From contig DASTOW010000217.1 of NCBI GenBank assembly GCA_035762425.1, positions 1 through 18,849 of the forward strand: DNA of 18,849 nucleotides, in the 5' to 3' direction. Positions within the stretch are counted from its first letter, which is position 1. The number at the start of each line of letters is the position of its first letter. The translations under genes and the position numbers were made by a program. Below are positions 6,690 to 14,196 of this stretch, piece by piece. Source of the stretch: AWTP1-13 sp035762425. Lineage in GTDB: Bacteria; Pseudomonadota; Alphaproteobacteria; Rhizobiales; Hyphomicrobiaceae. The notes under the pieces are model-generated. The model worked only from the letters and a program-made list of their open reading frames with translations, did no database searches and was not told the DNA's origin.

Positions 6690-8492
6690 ATGCGCGCTCC
6701 TCTGAGATTGCAGATGAGACTGGCACCCGCGCTGCTACTCGGCTTGCTCGCCGGTATTGCGCCGGCCATGGGCGGCGTCGGCAGCTCCAGTGCCAGTACC
6801 GACGAGACCCGATCGCTGCTCGGCAACTACCTTGCCGGCAGGGTCGCGCGCGGCCTGAACGACACCGAGGCGGCTGCAGCCTACTATGGACGCGCGCTGA
6901 CGCGCGATCCCGGCAACGAGGTGCTGACAGAGTTCGCCTTCCTGATGGAGGCAACCGAGGGCAACTGGTCGCGCGTCGAGATGTTGGCCCGCGACCTGCT
7001 GCGGGTTCAATCCAATCACCGCACGGCGCACGCCTTCCTCGGCGTGGCGAGCTTCAAGGCCGGCGACTACGCGGCCGCCGACGAGCATTTCAAGCTGGCC
7101 AGCGCCAACCCGATTGGCGAGCTGACCAGCACGCTGGCGCGGGCGTGGGTATATCAAGCGCAAGGCAAGACCGCCGAGGCGCTGGCACTGCTCGACTCAC
7201 CACGGCAGCCGGATTGGGCGCAATACTACCTGCGCTATCACAAGGCCCTGCTTGCCGATCAGGCCGGTCGCCGCACCGAAGCGCGCGCTGCCTTCGAGCG
7301 CATCCCCAAGAACGACCAGCGCACGTTGCGCATCGCGCTCGCCTTCACGCGCCACGCCGCCAATGCCGGCGATATCAAGTTCGCGCAGAGCATCCTGAAG
7401 GCGCACTTCGAGCGCAGCAAATCCGAAGGCCACCCGATGGCCCGCGCTCTTGAAGCCCAGATCGAGGGCGGCCAGCGCCCCGAGCTGCTGATCACCACGC
7501 CGGCCCAGGGCTTGGCCGAGGTGTTCTATGGGCTCGGCGAGGCATTGACCGGGGAGGGTGGCACCAGCGTCGGTGCCATCTACCTCCAACTCGCCCTCTA
7601 CGTCGTTCCGGAGTTCCCGTTCGCGCTGGCCACGCTCGCCAACGCCTACGAGACGACCAAGCGCTACGAGAGTGCGATTGCCGCCTACGACCGCATTCCC
7701 AAAGAAACACCGCTGCAGTCGAGCATCGACATCCGCAAGGCCCTTAATCTCAACCAGCTCGACCGCGTCGACGAGGCGCAGAAGCTGCTCGACGAGGTGG
7801 CCCGGAACAACCCGGCTGATGTGCGCCCGCTCGATGCGCTCGGCACCATCATGCGCGGGCACAAGCGCTACGCCGAAGCGATCGAGTACTACACCAAGGC
7901 CATCGCCCTGATCGGCAAGCCGGAGCAGAAGCACTGGTCGTACTTCTACTCGCGCGGCACCTGCTACGAGCGCCTCAAGAACTGGACACCGGCGGAAGCC
8001 GATCTGCGCAAGGCGATGCAGCTCAGCCCCGACGAGCCCTTGGTGCTGAACTATCTCGGCTACACCTGGATCGATCAGAACCGCAATCTCCAGCAGGGCC
8101 TGGCCCTCATCGAAAAGGCCGTGCGCCAGAAGCCGGACGACGGCTACATCGTCGACAGTCTGGGCTGGGCGCAGTTCCGCCTTGGCCGTTTCAAGGAAGC
8201 CGTGAAATACCTCGAGCGGGCCGTCGAATTGCGCCCCGAGGACCCGGTGCTGAACGATCACCTCGGCGACGGCTACTGGCGTGTCGGCCGCGAGCGCGAG
8301 GCCCGCTTCCAATGGGAGCAGGCGCTGACCCTGGCGCCGGAACCTGATGACGCCGAGAAGATCAAGCGCAAGCTTGCCAAGGGCCTGCCGAACCCGGCGC
8401 TGGCGCGCCAGAGCAAGCGCACCAAGGAGGCGGGCAGCACGGCAAAGAAGAGCACGCAGGCCAAGCCGGCCTTCAATCCCTTCTTCCAGTGA
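6690..8492 (+). CDS. Large exported tetratricopeptide repeat protein
   Basis: A 600-residue TPR protein. The N-terminus has a signal-peptide-like segment (residues 10-29, LAPALLLGLLAGIAPAMGG) with no lipobox cysteine, so secretion to the periplasm is likely. TPR-type helix pairs run through the rest. The clearest are near 46-76 (NYLAGRVARGLNDTEAAAAY), 117-140, 385-412 (GHKRYAEAIEYYTKAIAL), 417-450 (SRGTCYERLKNWTPAEADLR) and 488-520 (LGWAQFRLGRFKEAVKYLER). The tail after 560 is basic and low-complexity and ends NPFFQ. Such proteins act as scaffolds; partners are unknown. A TPR gene of this size directly before ispE is, from memory, a recurring arrangement in Hyphomicrobiales. AAGAGGTGAT directly precedes the ATG at 6690. 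ispE follows after 176 bases. Confidence 0.85.
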   Translation: MRAPLRLQMRLAPALLLGLLAGIAPAMGGVGSSSASTDETRSLLGNYLAGRVARGLNDTEAAAAYYGRALTRDPGNEVLTEFAFLMEATEGNWSRVEMLARDLLRVQSNHRTAHAFLGVASFKAGDYAAADEHFKLASANPIGELTSTLARAWVYQAQGKTAEALALLDSPRQPDWAQYYLRYHKALLADQAGRRTEARAAFERIPKNDQRTLRIALAFTRHAANAGDIKFAQSILKAHFERSKSEGHPMARALEAQIEGGQRPELLITTPAQGLAEVFYGLGEALTGEGGTSVGAIYLQLALYVVPEFPFALATLANAYETTKRYESAIAAYDRIPKETPLQSSIDIRKALNLNQLDRVDEAQKLLDEVARNNPADVRPLDALGTIMRGHKRYAEAIEYYTKAIALIGKPEQKHWSYFYSRGTCYERLKNWTPAEADLRKAMQLSPDEPLVLNYLGYTWIDQNRNLQQGLALIEKAVRQKPDDGYIVDSLGWAQFRLGRFKEAVKYLERAVELRPEDPVLNDHLGDGYWRVGREREARFQWEQALTLAPEPDDAEKIKRKLAKGLPNPALARQSKRTKEAGSTAKKSTQAKPAFNPFFQ

Positions 8493-8634
8493 TGCCTTGA
8501 TGTTCGCCCTCCAGGGCCGGTCGCTGGCGCTGCCAGGCGCACCGGCTCGGGTGATGGCTCGCTCTTGCAAATAGCCAGTCGGCTCGTGTCGTTCAGTCTG
8601 CGAAGTGCCCAAGCCACAGGCGCACCAACAGGGG

Positions 8635-8663
8635 TCGGCAATTCATCGCCAGGACACTAGACT
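8635..8663 (+). promoter_or_regulatory. Candidate ispE promoter giving a leaderless transcript
   Basis: TCGGCA (8635-8640) and TAGACT (8658-8663) are 17 bases apart; each matches four of six sigma-70 consensus bases. The -10 ends five bases before the ispE ATG at 8669, so transcription would start at about the A of the start codon. No Shine-Dalgarno sequence is visible before the ATG, which fits. Confidence 0.3.
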
Positions 8664-8668
8664 GCGGC

Positions 8669-9532
8669 ATGTCCACCCGCGAGCTTGCCCGCGCCAAGGT
8701 CAATCTTACGCTGATGGTGCGCGGCCGCCGTCCCGACGGCTACCACGAGCTGCAGAGCCTCGTGACCTTCGCCGAGATCGCCGACGCGATCGAGTTCAGG
8801 CCGGGCCCTGACGTCGGCGTAACAACGGTGGGACCGTTCGCGACGAACATCGTCGGCCCCAACCTGGTGGAAGCGGCGCTGCACCGGCTGCGCGAGCTTG
8901 GTGCCGGTCTGCGCCTTGGCTCCGTCATTTTGACCAAAAACCTTCCCGTGGCCGCCGGTCTCGGCGGCGGCTCGGCCGACGCTGCAGCTGTCCTGCGCGC
9001 CGTCCGCTCAGCCAATTCCGACGCTACCCATCGCGTCCCCTGGCACGACATCGCCGTCCGGCTCGGGGCCGACGTTCCCGTGTGCCTGGCGGACCGGCCA
9101 GCCTGCATGTGGGGCATCGGCGACAGGATCGAGCCGATCGCTCGACTGCCCGCACTGCCGGCCGTGCTCGTCAACCCGCGCCTGCCGCTGTCGACCGCAC
9201 ACGTGTTCGCCGCCTTGAATGCGGCTCCGGCGCCGCCTGCCCGCCGCCCGGAGCTGGGCAGCGACATGCAAACCGTGGAGGGCCTGCTCGGCTTGATGCG
9301 CAACGTCGGCAACGATTTGGAGCGGCCCACGATCAGACTGCTGCCCGTCATTGCCGACATCAAGGCGGGTCTCATGGCCCAACCCAACTGCCGGCTTGCC
9401 GCGCTTTCAGGTAGCGGGCCGACCTGCTTTGGCATCTTCTCGGACGATCGGGCAGCCGGGCAGGCCGCCGCCGCGCTCGGTGCGGCTTACCCGCAGTGGT
9501 GGATCATCGCCACCCGTCTTGCCGGCCTCTAG
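8669..9532 (+). CDS. ispE: 4-diphosphocytidyl-2-C-methyl-D-erythritol kinase
   Basis: A 287-residue GHMP-family kinase that phosphorylates 4-diphosphocytidyl-2-C-methylerythritol with ATP in the MEP pathway to isopentenyl diphosphate. The substrate-binding start ARAKVNLTLMVRGRRPDGYH carries Lys10, which matches the catalytic-region lysine of E. coli IspE. The GHMP glycine-rich loop is PVAAGLGGGSADAAA (93-107). Asp135 in RLGADVPVCLA is the likely catalytic base. The C-terminal SGSGPTCFGIF motif closes the fold. Length is normal. It follows the TPR gene on the same strand and ends convergently on the polyprenyl synthase gene with a four-base overlap. The ATG at 8669 sits at the family start and lacks a ribosome binding site. 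Confidence 0.95.
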   Translation: MSTRELARAKVNLTLMVRGRRPDGYHELQSLVTFAEIADAIEFRPGPDVGVTTVGPFATNIVGPNLVEAALHRLRELGAGLRLGSVILTKNLPVAAGLGGGSADAAAVLRAVRSANSDATHRVPWHDIAVRLGADVPVCLADRPACMWGIGDRIEPIARLPALPAVLVNPRLPLSTAHVFAALNAAPAPPARRPELGSDMQTVEGLLGLMRNVGNDLERPTIRLLPVIADIKAGLMAQPNCRLAALSGSGPTCFGIFSDDRAAGQAAAALGAAYPQWWIIATRLAGL

Positions 9533-10545
9533 CTCGAGCGGCTGACGCAGAAGCCGATCACGTCGGTCAGCGCCTTGGTGTGTCGATCCGGCGGGAAGAT
9601 CGCCAGCGCGTCCTGCGCAATCTTGCCGTAGTGGCGTGCCCGCTCCAGCGTCGCTTCGATGGCGCTGTGCTTCTTCATCAGCCGGATGGCCTGCTCGAGG
9701 TCACCGTCCTCGACCTTGCCGCCGCCGAGCGCACGGTTCCAGAAGGCCCGCTCGTCCTCGCCGCCGCGACGGAAGCACAAGATGACAGGTAAGGTGATCT
9801 TGCCCTCGCGGAAGTCGTCGCCGACCGACTTGCCGAGCCGACTGCTGTCGCCCGAATAATCCAAGGCGTCGTCCACCAGCTGGAAGGCAATGCCGAGGTT
9901 GCGCCCATACGACTTGAGCGCCGCCTGCTCGCCCGTCGGCCGTTTGGCGATGGCCGCACCCACCTCGGCGGCCGCCGAGAACAGCGCCGCCGTCTTGGCG
10001 CTGATGATGGTCAGATATTCGTCCTCGGTGGTGGCGGTGTTCTTGGCGGCGGCCAGCTGCAGCACCTCGCCCTCGGCAATCACCGCGGCTGCCGTCGACA
10101 GGATCTTGAGGGCCGGCAGCGAGCCGACATCGACCATCATGCGGAACGCCTGGCCGAGCAGGAAATCGCCGACCAGCACGCTTGCCTGATTGCCCCATAC
10201 CAGGCGCGCCGACTGCTTGCCGCGCCGGTAGTCGCTCTCGTCGACCACGTCGTCGTGCAGCAGGGTGGCGGTATGCATGAACTCGACCGAGGCGGCGAGC
10301 CGGACATGGCCCTCGCCCTGATAGCCACACAGCTTGGCGGCCGCGATGGTCAGCATCGGCCGCAACCGCTTGCCGCCGGAATCGATGAGATGATGCGCGA
10401 GCTTCGGGATCAGCTCGACGTCGGATACAGCCTTGTCGAGGATAATGCGGTTCACCGCCTGCATATCCTCGGCAACGATCTCGACCAGCGGCTTGATGCC
10501 TTCCGCAGGGTCGCGCAGGTCTTCGAATGGGACGACGACGCCCAA
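9529..10545 (-). CDS. Polyprenyl diphosphate synthase (IspB-like, quinone side chain)
   Basis: A trans-isoprenyl diphosphate synthase of about 338 residues, which adds isopentenyl diphosphate units to an allylic primer to make the long side chain of ubiquinone. Motifs in order: GGKRLRP (57-63), first aspartate-rich DDVVD (98-102) in LLHDDVVDESDYRRG, GDFLLGQAF, and second aspartate-rich DDALD (225-229) in FQLVDDALDYSGD. The absence of extra residues in the first DDxxD and the overall length fit a long-chain (octa- to decaprenyl) enzyme. The product length cannot be read directly. The start is uncertain: no ATG is in frame near the family start, and the TTG at 10545 (then GVVVPFEDLRD) is the best choice, with AAGGGCGG rather far upstream. 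The frame is open back to 10746 without family sequence. Divergent from the DUF2007 gene. Confidence 0.9.
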   Translation of the reverse strand: MGVVVPFEDLRDPAEGIKPLVEIVAEDMQAVNRIILDKAVSDVELIPKLAHHLIDSGGKRLRPMLTIAAAKLCGYQGEGHVRLAASVEFMHTATLLHDDVVDESDYRRGKQSARLVWGNQASVLVGDFLLGQAFRMMVDVGSLPALKILSTAAAVIAEGEVLQLAAAKNTATTEDEYLTIISAKTAALFSAAAEVGAAIAKRPTGEQAALKSYGRNLGIAFQLVDDALDYSGDSSRLGKSVGDDFREGKITLPVILCFRRGGEDERAFWNRALGGGKVEDGDLEQAIRLMKKHSAIEATLERARHYGKIAQDALAIFPPDRHTKALTDVIGFCVSRSS

Positions 10546-10672
10546 TGTATGGTATCCGCCCTTGATTTCGCTTGCTCTGGGTACAGCCCCGAGGGATAGG
10601 GGGTCAAGCCCCGAGCGGGCGCGATAAAGGCGCCCACCGCCGCCCCATGGATCACGGTCGCCAGAATTGCCG

Positions 10673-10912
10673 ATGCACGAACTGCTGCGCAGCAACGACG
10701 CCGTCCTGATCAGCTTCGCCGAGTCGCTGCTGCGCCAGGCCGGCATCGGCTGTCTGGTGGCCGATCAGCACATCAGCGTGATCGAAGGCTCGATCGGCGC
10801 ATTTCCACGCCGTCTGCTGGTCCATGCCGACGATGCCCCTGCCGCAAGGCAGGTGCTGACCGAGGCCGGGCTCGATGGCGCGCTGCTCACCGACGGGAGC
10901 GGCGGCGCGTGA
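10673..10912 (+). CDS. DUF2007 domain protein
   Basis: A 79-residue protein of the DUF2007 (putative signal-transducing) family. Family landmarks are the start MHELLRSNDAVLISFAESLL, LRQAGIGCLVADQHIS, the EGSIGAFPRRLLV strand, and DDAPAARQVLTEAGL. The fold is PII-like ferredoxin type by family knowledge; the function is unknown. The ATG at 10673 begins at the family start; a TTG two codons upstream is less likely. Its TGA (10910-10912) overlaps the GTG start of the next gene at 10909, which implies translational coupling to the methyltransferase. The gene is divergent from polyprenyl synthase, with 127 bases between start codons, so a shared promoter region is likely. Confidence 0.85.
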   Translation: MHELLRSNDAVLISFAESLLRQAGIGCLVADQHISVIEGSIGAFPRRLLVHADDAPAARQVLTEAGLDGALLTDGSGGA

Positions 10913-11682
10913 ACGGGCCCTCTTCGACAGCCACGACCGATGACGCTTTCCTCGGCGGCGCACTCCATGTTCTGCAGCCGCAGACCGGCTACCGCGCCGG
11001 GCTGGACGCCGTACTGCTGGCCGCCGCCGTACCGGCCGCTTCCGGCATCCGCGCGCTTGATGCAGGTGCCGGCGTCGGCGTGGTCGGTCTCGCCGTCGCC
11101 TGCCGCATGCCTGGTGCGCATGCCACATTGGTCGAGCGCGACCCGCTGCTGGCCGATCTCGCCCGCGCCAACATCGCCCGCAACCGGTTGGCCGACCGGG
11201 TCAACCTGATCGAGGCCGATGTTGTGCAACCGCTGGGCGAGGTGCCGGAGCTGGGCGCCCGCGCCGAGACCTTCGACTGCGTCCTCGCCAACCCGCCCTA
11301 TCACACGCAGGGGCATGGCACCGCGGCTCGCAGCGCCATCAAGGCCAGTGCCAATGCCATGCCGGAAGGTAGTCTCGATCGCTGGGCCCGCTTCCTGGCC
11401 GCCATGGCCCGTCCCGGCGGCTGCGCGCTTCTCATCCACAAGGCTGAAGCCCTGCCGGAGCTGATCGAAGCCCTCGCCAGCCGCTTCGGCGGCCTGCTGC
11501 TGTTGCCCGTCCATCCGCGACCCGGCAGCCCGGCCAGCCGCGTGATTGTGTGCGGCACAAAGGGCAGCCGGGCTCCGCTGCAGATCCGTCCAGGCCTCGT
11601 CTTGCACGATGGCGCCGGCGGCTTCATGCCTGAGGTGGAGGCCATCCTGCGCCACGGCGCCGGGCTCGATCTGCAGCGCTAG
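10909..11682 (+). CDS. tRNA1(Val) (adenine-N6)-methyltransferase-like protein (TrmN6 type)
   Basis: A 257-residue class I SAM methyltransferase with an N6-adenine signature. QTGYRAGLDAVLLAAAVP (25-42) is typical of the TrmN6/YfiC group. SAM motif I is ALDAGAGVGVVGL (49-61), the acidic end of strand 2 is Glu76 in LVERD, and the adenine-binding NPPY is at 128-131 (VLANPPYHTQ). TrmN6 methylates A37 next to the anticodon of tRNA1(Val). The same fold also serves rRNA and protein-glutamine targets, so the substrate is inferred. The GTG start overlaps the TGA of the DUF2007 gene in a GTGA sequence, indicating coupled translation. The operon appears to end here, because 164 bases of AT-richer sequence precede the next gene. 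Confidence 0.8.
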   Translation: MNGPSSTATTDDAFLGGALHVLQPQTGYRAGLDAVLLAAAVPAASGIRALDAGAGVGVVGLAVACRMPGAHATLVERDPLLADLARANIARNRLADRVNLIEADVVQPLGEVPELGARAETFDCVLANPPYHTQGHGTAARSAIKASANAMPEGSLDRWARFLAAMARPGGCALLIHKAEALPELIEALASRFGGLLLLPVHPRPGSPASRVIVCGTKGSRAPLQIRPGLVLHDGAGGFMPEVEAILRHGAGLDLQR

Positions 11683-11846
11683 ATCGATGTCGCACCCCAG
11701 CCTGTGCACCGAGCGCACGACCCGCCAAACCTCTCCGGCGTCCGCATTTTTTGGCGCTCGACGCGGCCCTGGTCCCAAATTCTCCCACCTTGAGACTTCT
11801 TGTGTTTTTGAGGATTATAAATTGGGGGATTGGGGTACGCTTGCAA

Positions 11847-12692
11847 ATGAATAATACGATTACCGTGATGAACGCCAAGGGCGGCGTCGGCAAGTCAACG
11901 CTCGTTCTGGCTCTTGCCGAAACATTGGCGACCTATCACGGCCAGAAAGTCCTGGTCATCGATGCCGACGCGCAGGCCAGTGTCAGCCACATGTTGCTGC
12001 CGCAGGATCGACTGGAGGCGGTGCGCGAAAACGGCCGCACCATCGTCGAGCTGCTGATAGCCGTGGTGCTTAACGAGACACCGGCACGCTGGCAGGACTT
12101 CGTTGTCGAAGGTGCGTCTGACGTGGACGACGCGCGTTCCATCTCGCTGCTGCCAAGCGACACCCATCTCACCCTGTTCGAGCGCGAGGTATCAAAGCGC
12201 GATTATGAGACCAAGCTGCGCCGTTCGATCCGCACCTGGCTGGACGAGGCCAAGCGCGGCTACGACATCGTGCTGATCGACAGCGCGCCCGGCCTGTCGG
12301 TGCTGACCGAGTGCTGGCTGCGCGAGGCGGATTACTACTTGTCGCCGACCAAGCCGGATTACATCTCCACCAGGGGCCTCAAGTTCCTGCGCGAGTTCCG
12401 GGCACGCGATCCCGAGATGGGTTTCGCCGAGCCGCTCGGCGTGATCGTCAACATGAAGGACCCGCTCACAGCCGAGGACGAGCAGTACGACAACTGGCTA
12501 CGCCAGGATGCGCAGCATCGCTGCTTCCACCAGTCCGTCAATCGCGTCGGCCCTTTGCAGATGGCCGGCCGCATTTCGCCGCGGCCCCGCTCCTACTGGG
12601 CAAAGTATCCGGGATCGACCGGCGAGCATCTGCGCGATCTGACGGCCGAGCTGCTGCATCGGATCAAGAGTTCACAGGCCAAACGCGCCTAA
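11847..12692 (+). CDS. Orphan ParA/MinD-type ATPase
   Basis: A 281-residue deviant Walker ATPase of the ParA family. The deviant Walker A KGGVGKST is at 11-18 with signature Lys11, Walker A' is DADAQAS at 39-45 (most ParAs have DADPQ), and Walker B is IVLIDSAPG at 141-149. The C-terminal part (PLGVIVNM near 196-203, PGSTGEHLRDLTAELLHRI near 255-273) fits ParA. There is no N-terminal helix-turn-helix, as in small chromosomal-type ParAs, but no ParB-like gene, CTPase or centromere-like repeat is beside it. Relatives position chromosomes, plasmids or protein clusters. The ATG at 11847 fits the strand that precedes Walker A; longer frames reach 11751 through non-conserved sequence. Upstream is AT-rich (ATTATAAATT at 11814-11823) with GGGG 11 bases before the ATG. 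Confidence 0.85.
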   Translation: MNNTITVMNAKGGVGKSTLVLALAETLATYHGQKVLVIDADAQASVSHMLLPQDRLEAVRENGRTIVELLIAVVLNETPARWQDFVVEGASDVDDARSISLLPSDTHLTLFEREVSKRDYETKLRRSIRTWLDEAKRGYDIVLIDSAPGLSVLTECWLREADYYLSPTKPDYISTRGLKFLREFRARDPEMGFAEPLGVIVNMKDPLTAEDEQYDNWLRQDAQHRCFHQSVNRVGPLQMAGRISPRPRSYWAKYPGSTGEHLRDLTAELLHRIKSSQAKRA

Positions 12693-12862
12693 CAGGGCGG
12701 CGCATGCGGCCGAGCCGATACAGGTGGGGCGACCTGCCGCCGGCTGCTCGTCTTGAAATGAACGCCGCTCTCCCCCACAGATAGGCAATGGCCTGCGGCT
12801 GCCGAGAGCCGGGTTTTGGCAGTCCAAGGCGCAGTTGCGCACGGAACAGAAAGGTTTGGTGG

Positions 12863-13231
12863 ATGAAACGCATGATGCAGGCTTCCCTGGCGAGCGGCCT
12901 CTTGATTCTGGCAACGGCAGCACTGACCCTCGGCCCGGTGTACGCCGCCAGCCCGAAGGTAGAGTCGGCAATCAAATCCCTGGACAAGATCGAGGCCGAT
13001 GGGGCGAAGTTCCAGGCTTTTTGCAAGCTGCTGCGCGACATCGACGATGTGCCCGAGCAGGATGAGGCGAAAGTCGAGGCACTCGAAGTGGAACTGGACA
13101 ACCTGCTCAAGTCGATCGGCCTCGATGTCCTGCGCGCCTGGGATCTGGGCAGCGATCTTGATCCGCAGTCCGAGGACGGCAAGGCCTTCGAGGCAGCGGT
13201 CGAGGCGCTCGAGGACAAGTGCCCCGATTGA
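12863..13231 (+). CDS. Small exported helical protein of unknown function
   Basis: A 122-residue protein with a clear signal peptide (MKRMMQASLASGLLILATAA, continuing to a probable cut after VYA at residue 28). The mature part is highly acidic and mostly helical: SPKVESAIKSLDKIEADGAK, Cys54, a linker rich in Asp and Glu (57-70), and a second part with SIGLDVLRAWDLGSDLDPQS and a conserved-looking EDGKAFEAAVEALEDKC ending at Cys120. Cys54 and Cys120 could form a disulfide in the periplasm. I believe similar uncharacterised proteins are common in Hyphomicrobiales, but that is from memory. The ATG at 12863 is preceded by a GG-rich stretch and coincides with the signal peptide. It lies 170 bases after the ParA gene on the same strand. 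Confidence 0.75.
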   Translation: MKRMMQASLASGLLILATAALTLGPVYAASPKVESAIKSLDKIEADGAKFQAFCKLLRDIDDVPEQDEAKVEALEVELDNLLKSIGLDVLRAWDLGSDLDPQSEDGKAFEAAVEALEDKCPD

Positions 13232-13290
13232 CCTGCGAGCGGTCAGAGCGCAAGCATTGAAACTTGCGCCCGGTGGAACAGGAGCACGGC

Positions 13291-14091
13291 GTGACCAAGT
13301 CGCTCGTTCAGCAGCAGTTCGGGGCGCACGCCGCCGCCTATGCCACATCAACCGTGCACGCCAAGGGTGCGAGCCTTGCGCGCCTGGTCGAGCTGACCGA
13401 CCCGCAAAAGCAGTGGCGGGTTCTCGACGTGGCCACCGGCGCCGGCCACACCGCCGCGGCCATGGCCCCGCATGTGGCAAGCGTCGTTGCCAGCGACCTG
13501 ACGGCGCAGATGCTGAGCGAGGCGGCAGCCTTGGCTGCCGCCAAGGGCTTGGCCAACATGACGACCGCGCGCGCCGATGCCGAAGCGCTGCCGTTCGCGG
13601 ACGCCTCGTTCGACCTTGTCACCTGCCGTATCGCCCCGCACCACTTCGCCGAGGTGGCGACTTTCGTGGCCGAGGCGCGGCGCGTGCTGGTGGCGGGCGG
13701 CACGCTGGCCGTGGTCGACAACATCTCGCCCGACCAGATTTCGACTCCGGGCTTCTCCCATACTGACCTGCGCGATGCCTCCCTAACCTACAATGCCTTC
13801 GAGAAGATCCGCGATCCGAGCCACGGCCGCTGCCTGGGCATGGCCGAATGGAACGAGGTGATCGAGGACGCAGGCCTTCAGCCCGTGCACGCCGAGCGCT
13901 TGCCCAAGGACATGGAGTTTCAGCCGTGGGCCGAGCGCATGGGCGCCGACGCCACCACCATCGAGCGCCTGCGCGGCATGCTCGAGAATGCCTCGCCGGC
14001 GCTGGCCGCTTTCCTGCGGCCGCGCCTGGTCGACGGCGCCCTGTGGTTCACGCTCGACGAGGCCATCCTGATCGCCCGCAAGCCGCAGTAA
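13291..14091 (+). CDS. UbiE/COQ5-type SAM methyltransferase
   Basis: A 266-residue class I methyltransferase of the Methyltransf_11 / UbiE type. Residues 6-18 (VQQQFGAHAAAYA) are the usual lead-in helix. Motif I is VLDVATGAG (44-52), motif II is ASDLTAQML (67-75), and the DAEALPFADASFDLVTCRIA segment (96-115) contains the post-II pattern common to small-molecule methyltransferases. The substrate is probably a small molecule and cannot be named; a quinone role is not shown, since the UbiE signatures are incomplete and ubiB or ubiJ are not near. The GTG at 13291 is preferred because AGGAG (13280-13284) lies six bases upstream; the TTG at 13264 would add nine residues of no family character. It follows the exported protein by 59 bases and may be co-transcribed with it. 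Confidence 0.82.
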   Translation: MTKSLVQQQFGAHAAAYATSTVHAKGASLARLVELTDPQKQWRVLDVATGAGHTAAAMAPHVASVVASDLTAQMLSEAAALAAAKGLANMTTARADAEALPFADASFDLVTCRIAPHHFAEVATFVAEARRVLVAGGTLAVVDNISPDQISTPGFSHTDLRDASLTYNAFEKIRDPSHGRCLGMAEWNEVIEDAGLQPVHAERLPKDMEFQPWAERMGADATTIERLRGMLENASPALAAFLRPRLVDGALWFTLDEAILIARKPQ

Positions 14092-14097
14092 TGACGG

Positions 14098-14127
14098 TTG
14101 AATTGTGCATTGGTTGTCGGCTATAAG
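14098..14127 (+). promoter_or_regulatory. Sigma-70-like promoter upstream of a short leader ORF
   Basis: TTGAAT (14098-14103) and TATAAG (14122-14127) are 18 bases apart, each close to consensus. The predicted transcription start, about seven bases past the -10, is 14134, the A of the ATG of a 17-codon open frame. It starts just after the methyltransferase stop and would drive the ACT-like gene. Confidence 0.5.
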
Positions 14128-14133
14128 CCTGCC

Positions 14134-14187
14134 ATGACGCGCCGCCTGCACACCCTGATCGCACGAATTATGGCCCCGGCCGCCTAA
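14134..14187 (+). CDS. Candidate leaderless leader peptide (17 residues)
   Basis: An ATG at 14134 opens a 17-codon frame, MTRRLHTLIARIMAPAA, ending in TAA at 14185-14187. It has no ribosome binding site, but its ATG coincides with the transcription start predicted from the promoter at 14098-14127, so it could be read as a leaderless message. It contains two Leu, two Ile and four Ala codons. The stop codon lies in the loop of a GC-rich hairpin (14176-14196). The arrangement resembles attenuation leaders such as the leaderless trpL known in Sinorhizobium. It may also be a chance frame; the peptide has no run of one amino acid. Confidence 0.3.
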   Translation: MTRRLHTLIARIMAPAA

Positions 14188-14196
14188 GGGCGCCGG
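14176..14196 (+). promoter_or_regulatory. Hairpin at the end of the candidate leader ORF
   Basis: CCGGC (14176-14180) pairs with GCCGG (14192-14196), and GCC (14182-14184) with GGC (14189-14191), with C14181 bulged. The loop TAAG contains the leader stop codon. No T-run follows directly, only scattered T-rich stretches, so it is not a classical terminator. A competing pairing of AAGGG (14186-14190) with CCCTT (14234-14238), next to the ACT gene ribosome binding site, is possible. Confidence 0.3.

Noticed and set aside
7197..8612. 471-codon minus-strand open frame opposite the TPR gene
   Set aside because: The plus strand carries clear TPR repeats and a ribosome binding site; the antisense frame is open because of GC-rich codons.
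10546..10746. N-terminal extension of polyprenyl synthase
   Set aside because: The 67 extra residues do not resemble the family and would overlap the DUF2007 coding region.
11790..11821. TTGAGA and TATAAA as a ParA promoter
   Set aside because: The spacing of 20 bases is too long for a standard sigma-70 promoter; the AT-rich patch is noted, but the promoter is not called.
12796..12816. CGGCT / AGCCG hairpin followed by GGTTTT, possible ParA terminator
   Set aside because: The stem is only five pairs and the T-run has four bases; too weak to call a terminator.
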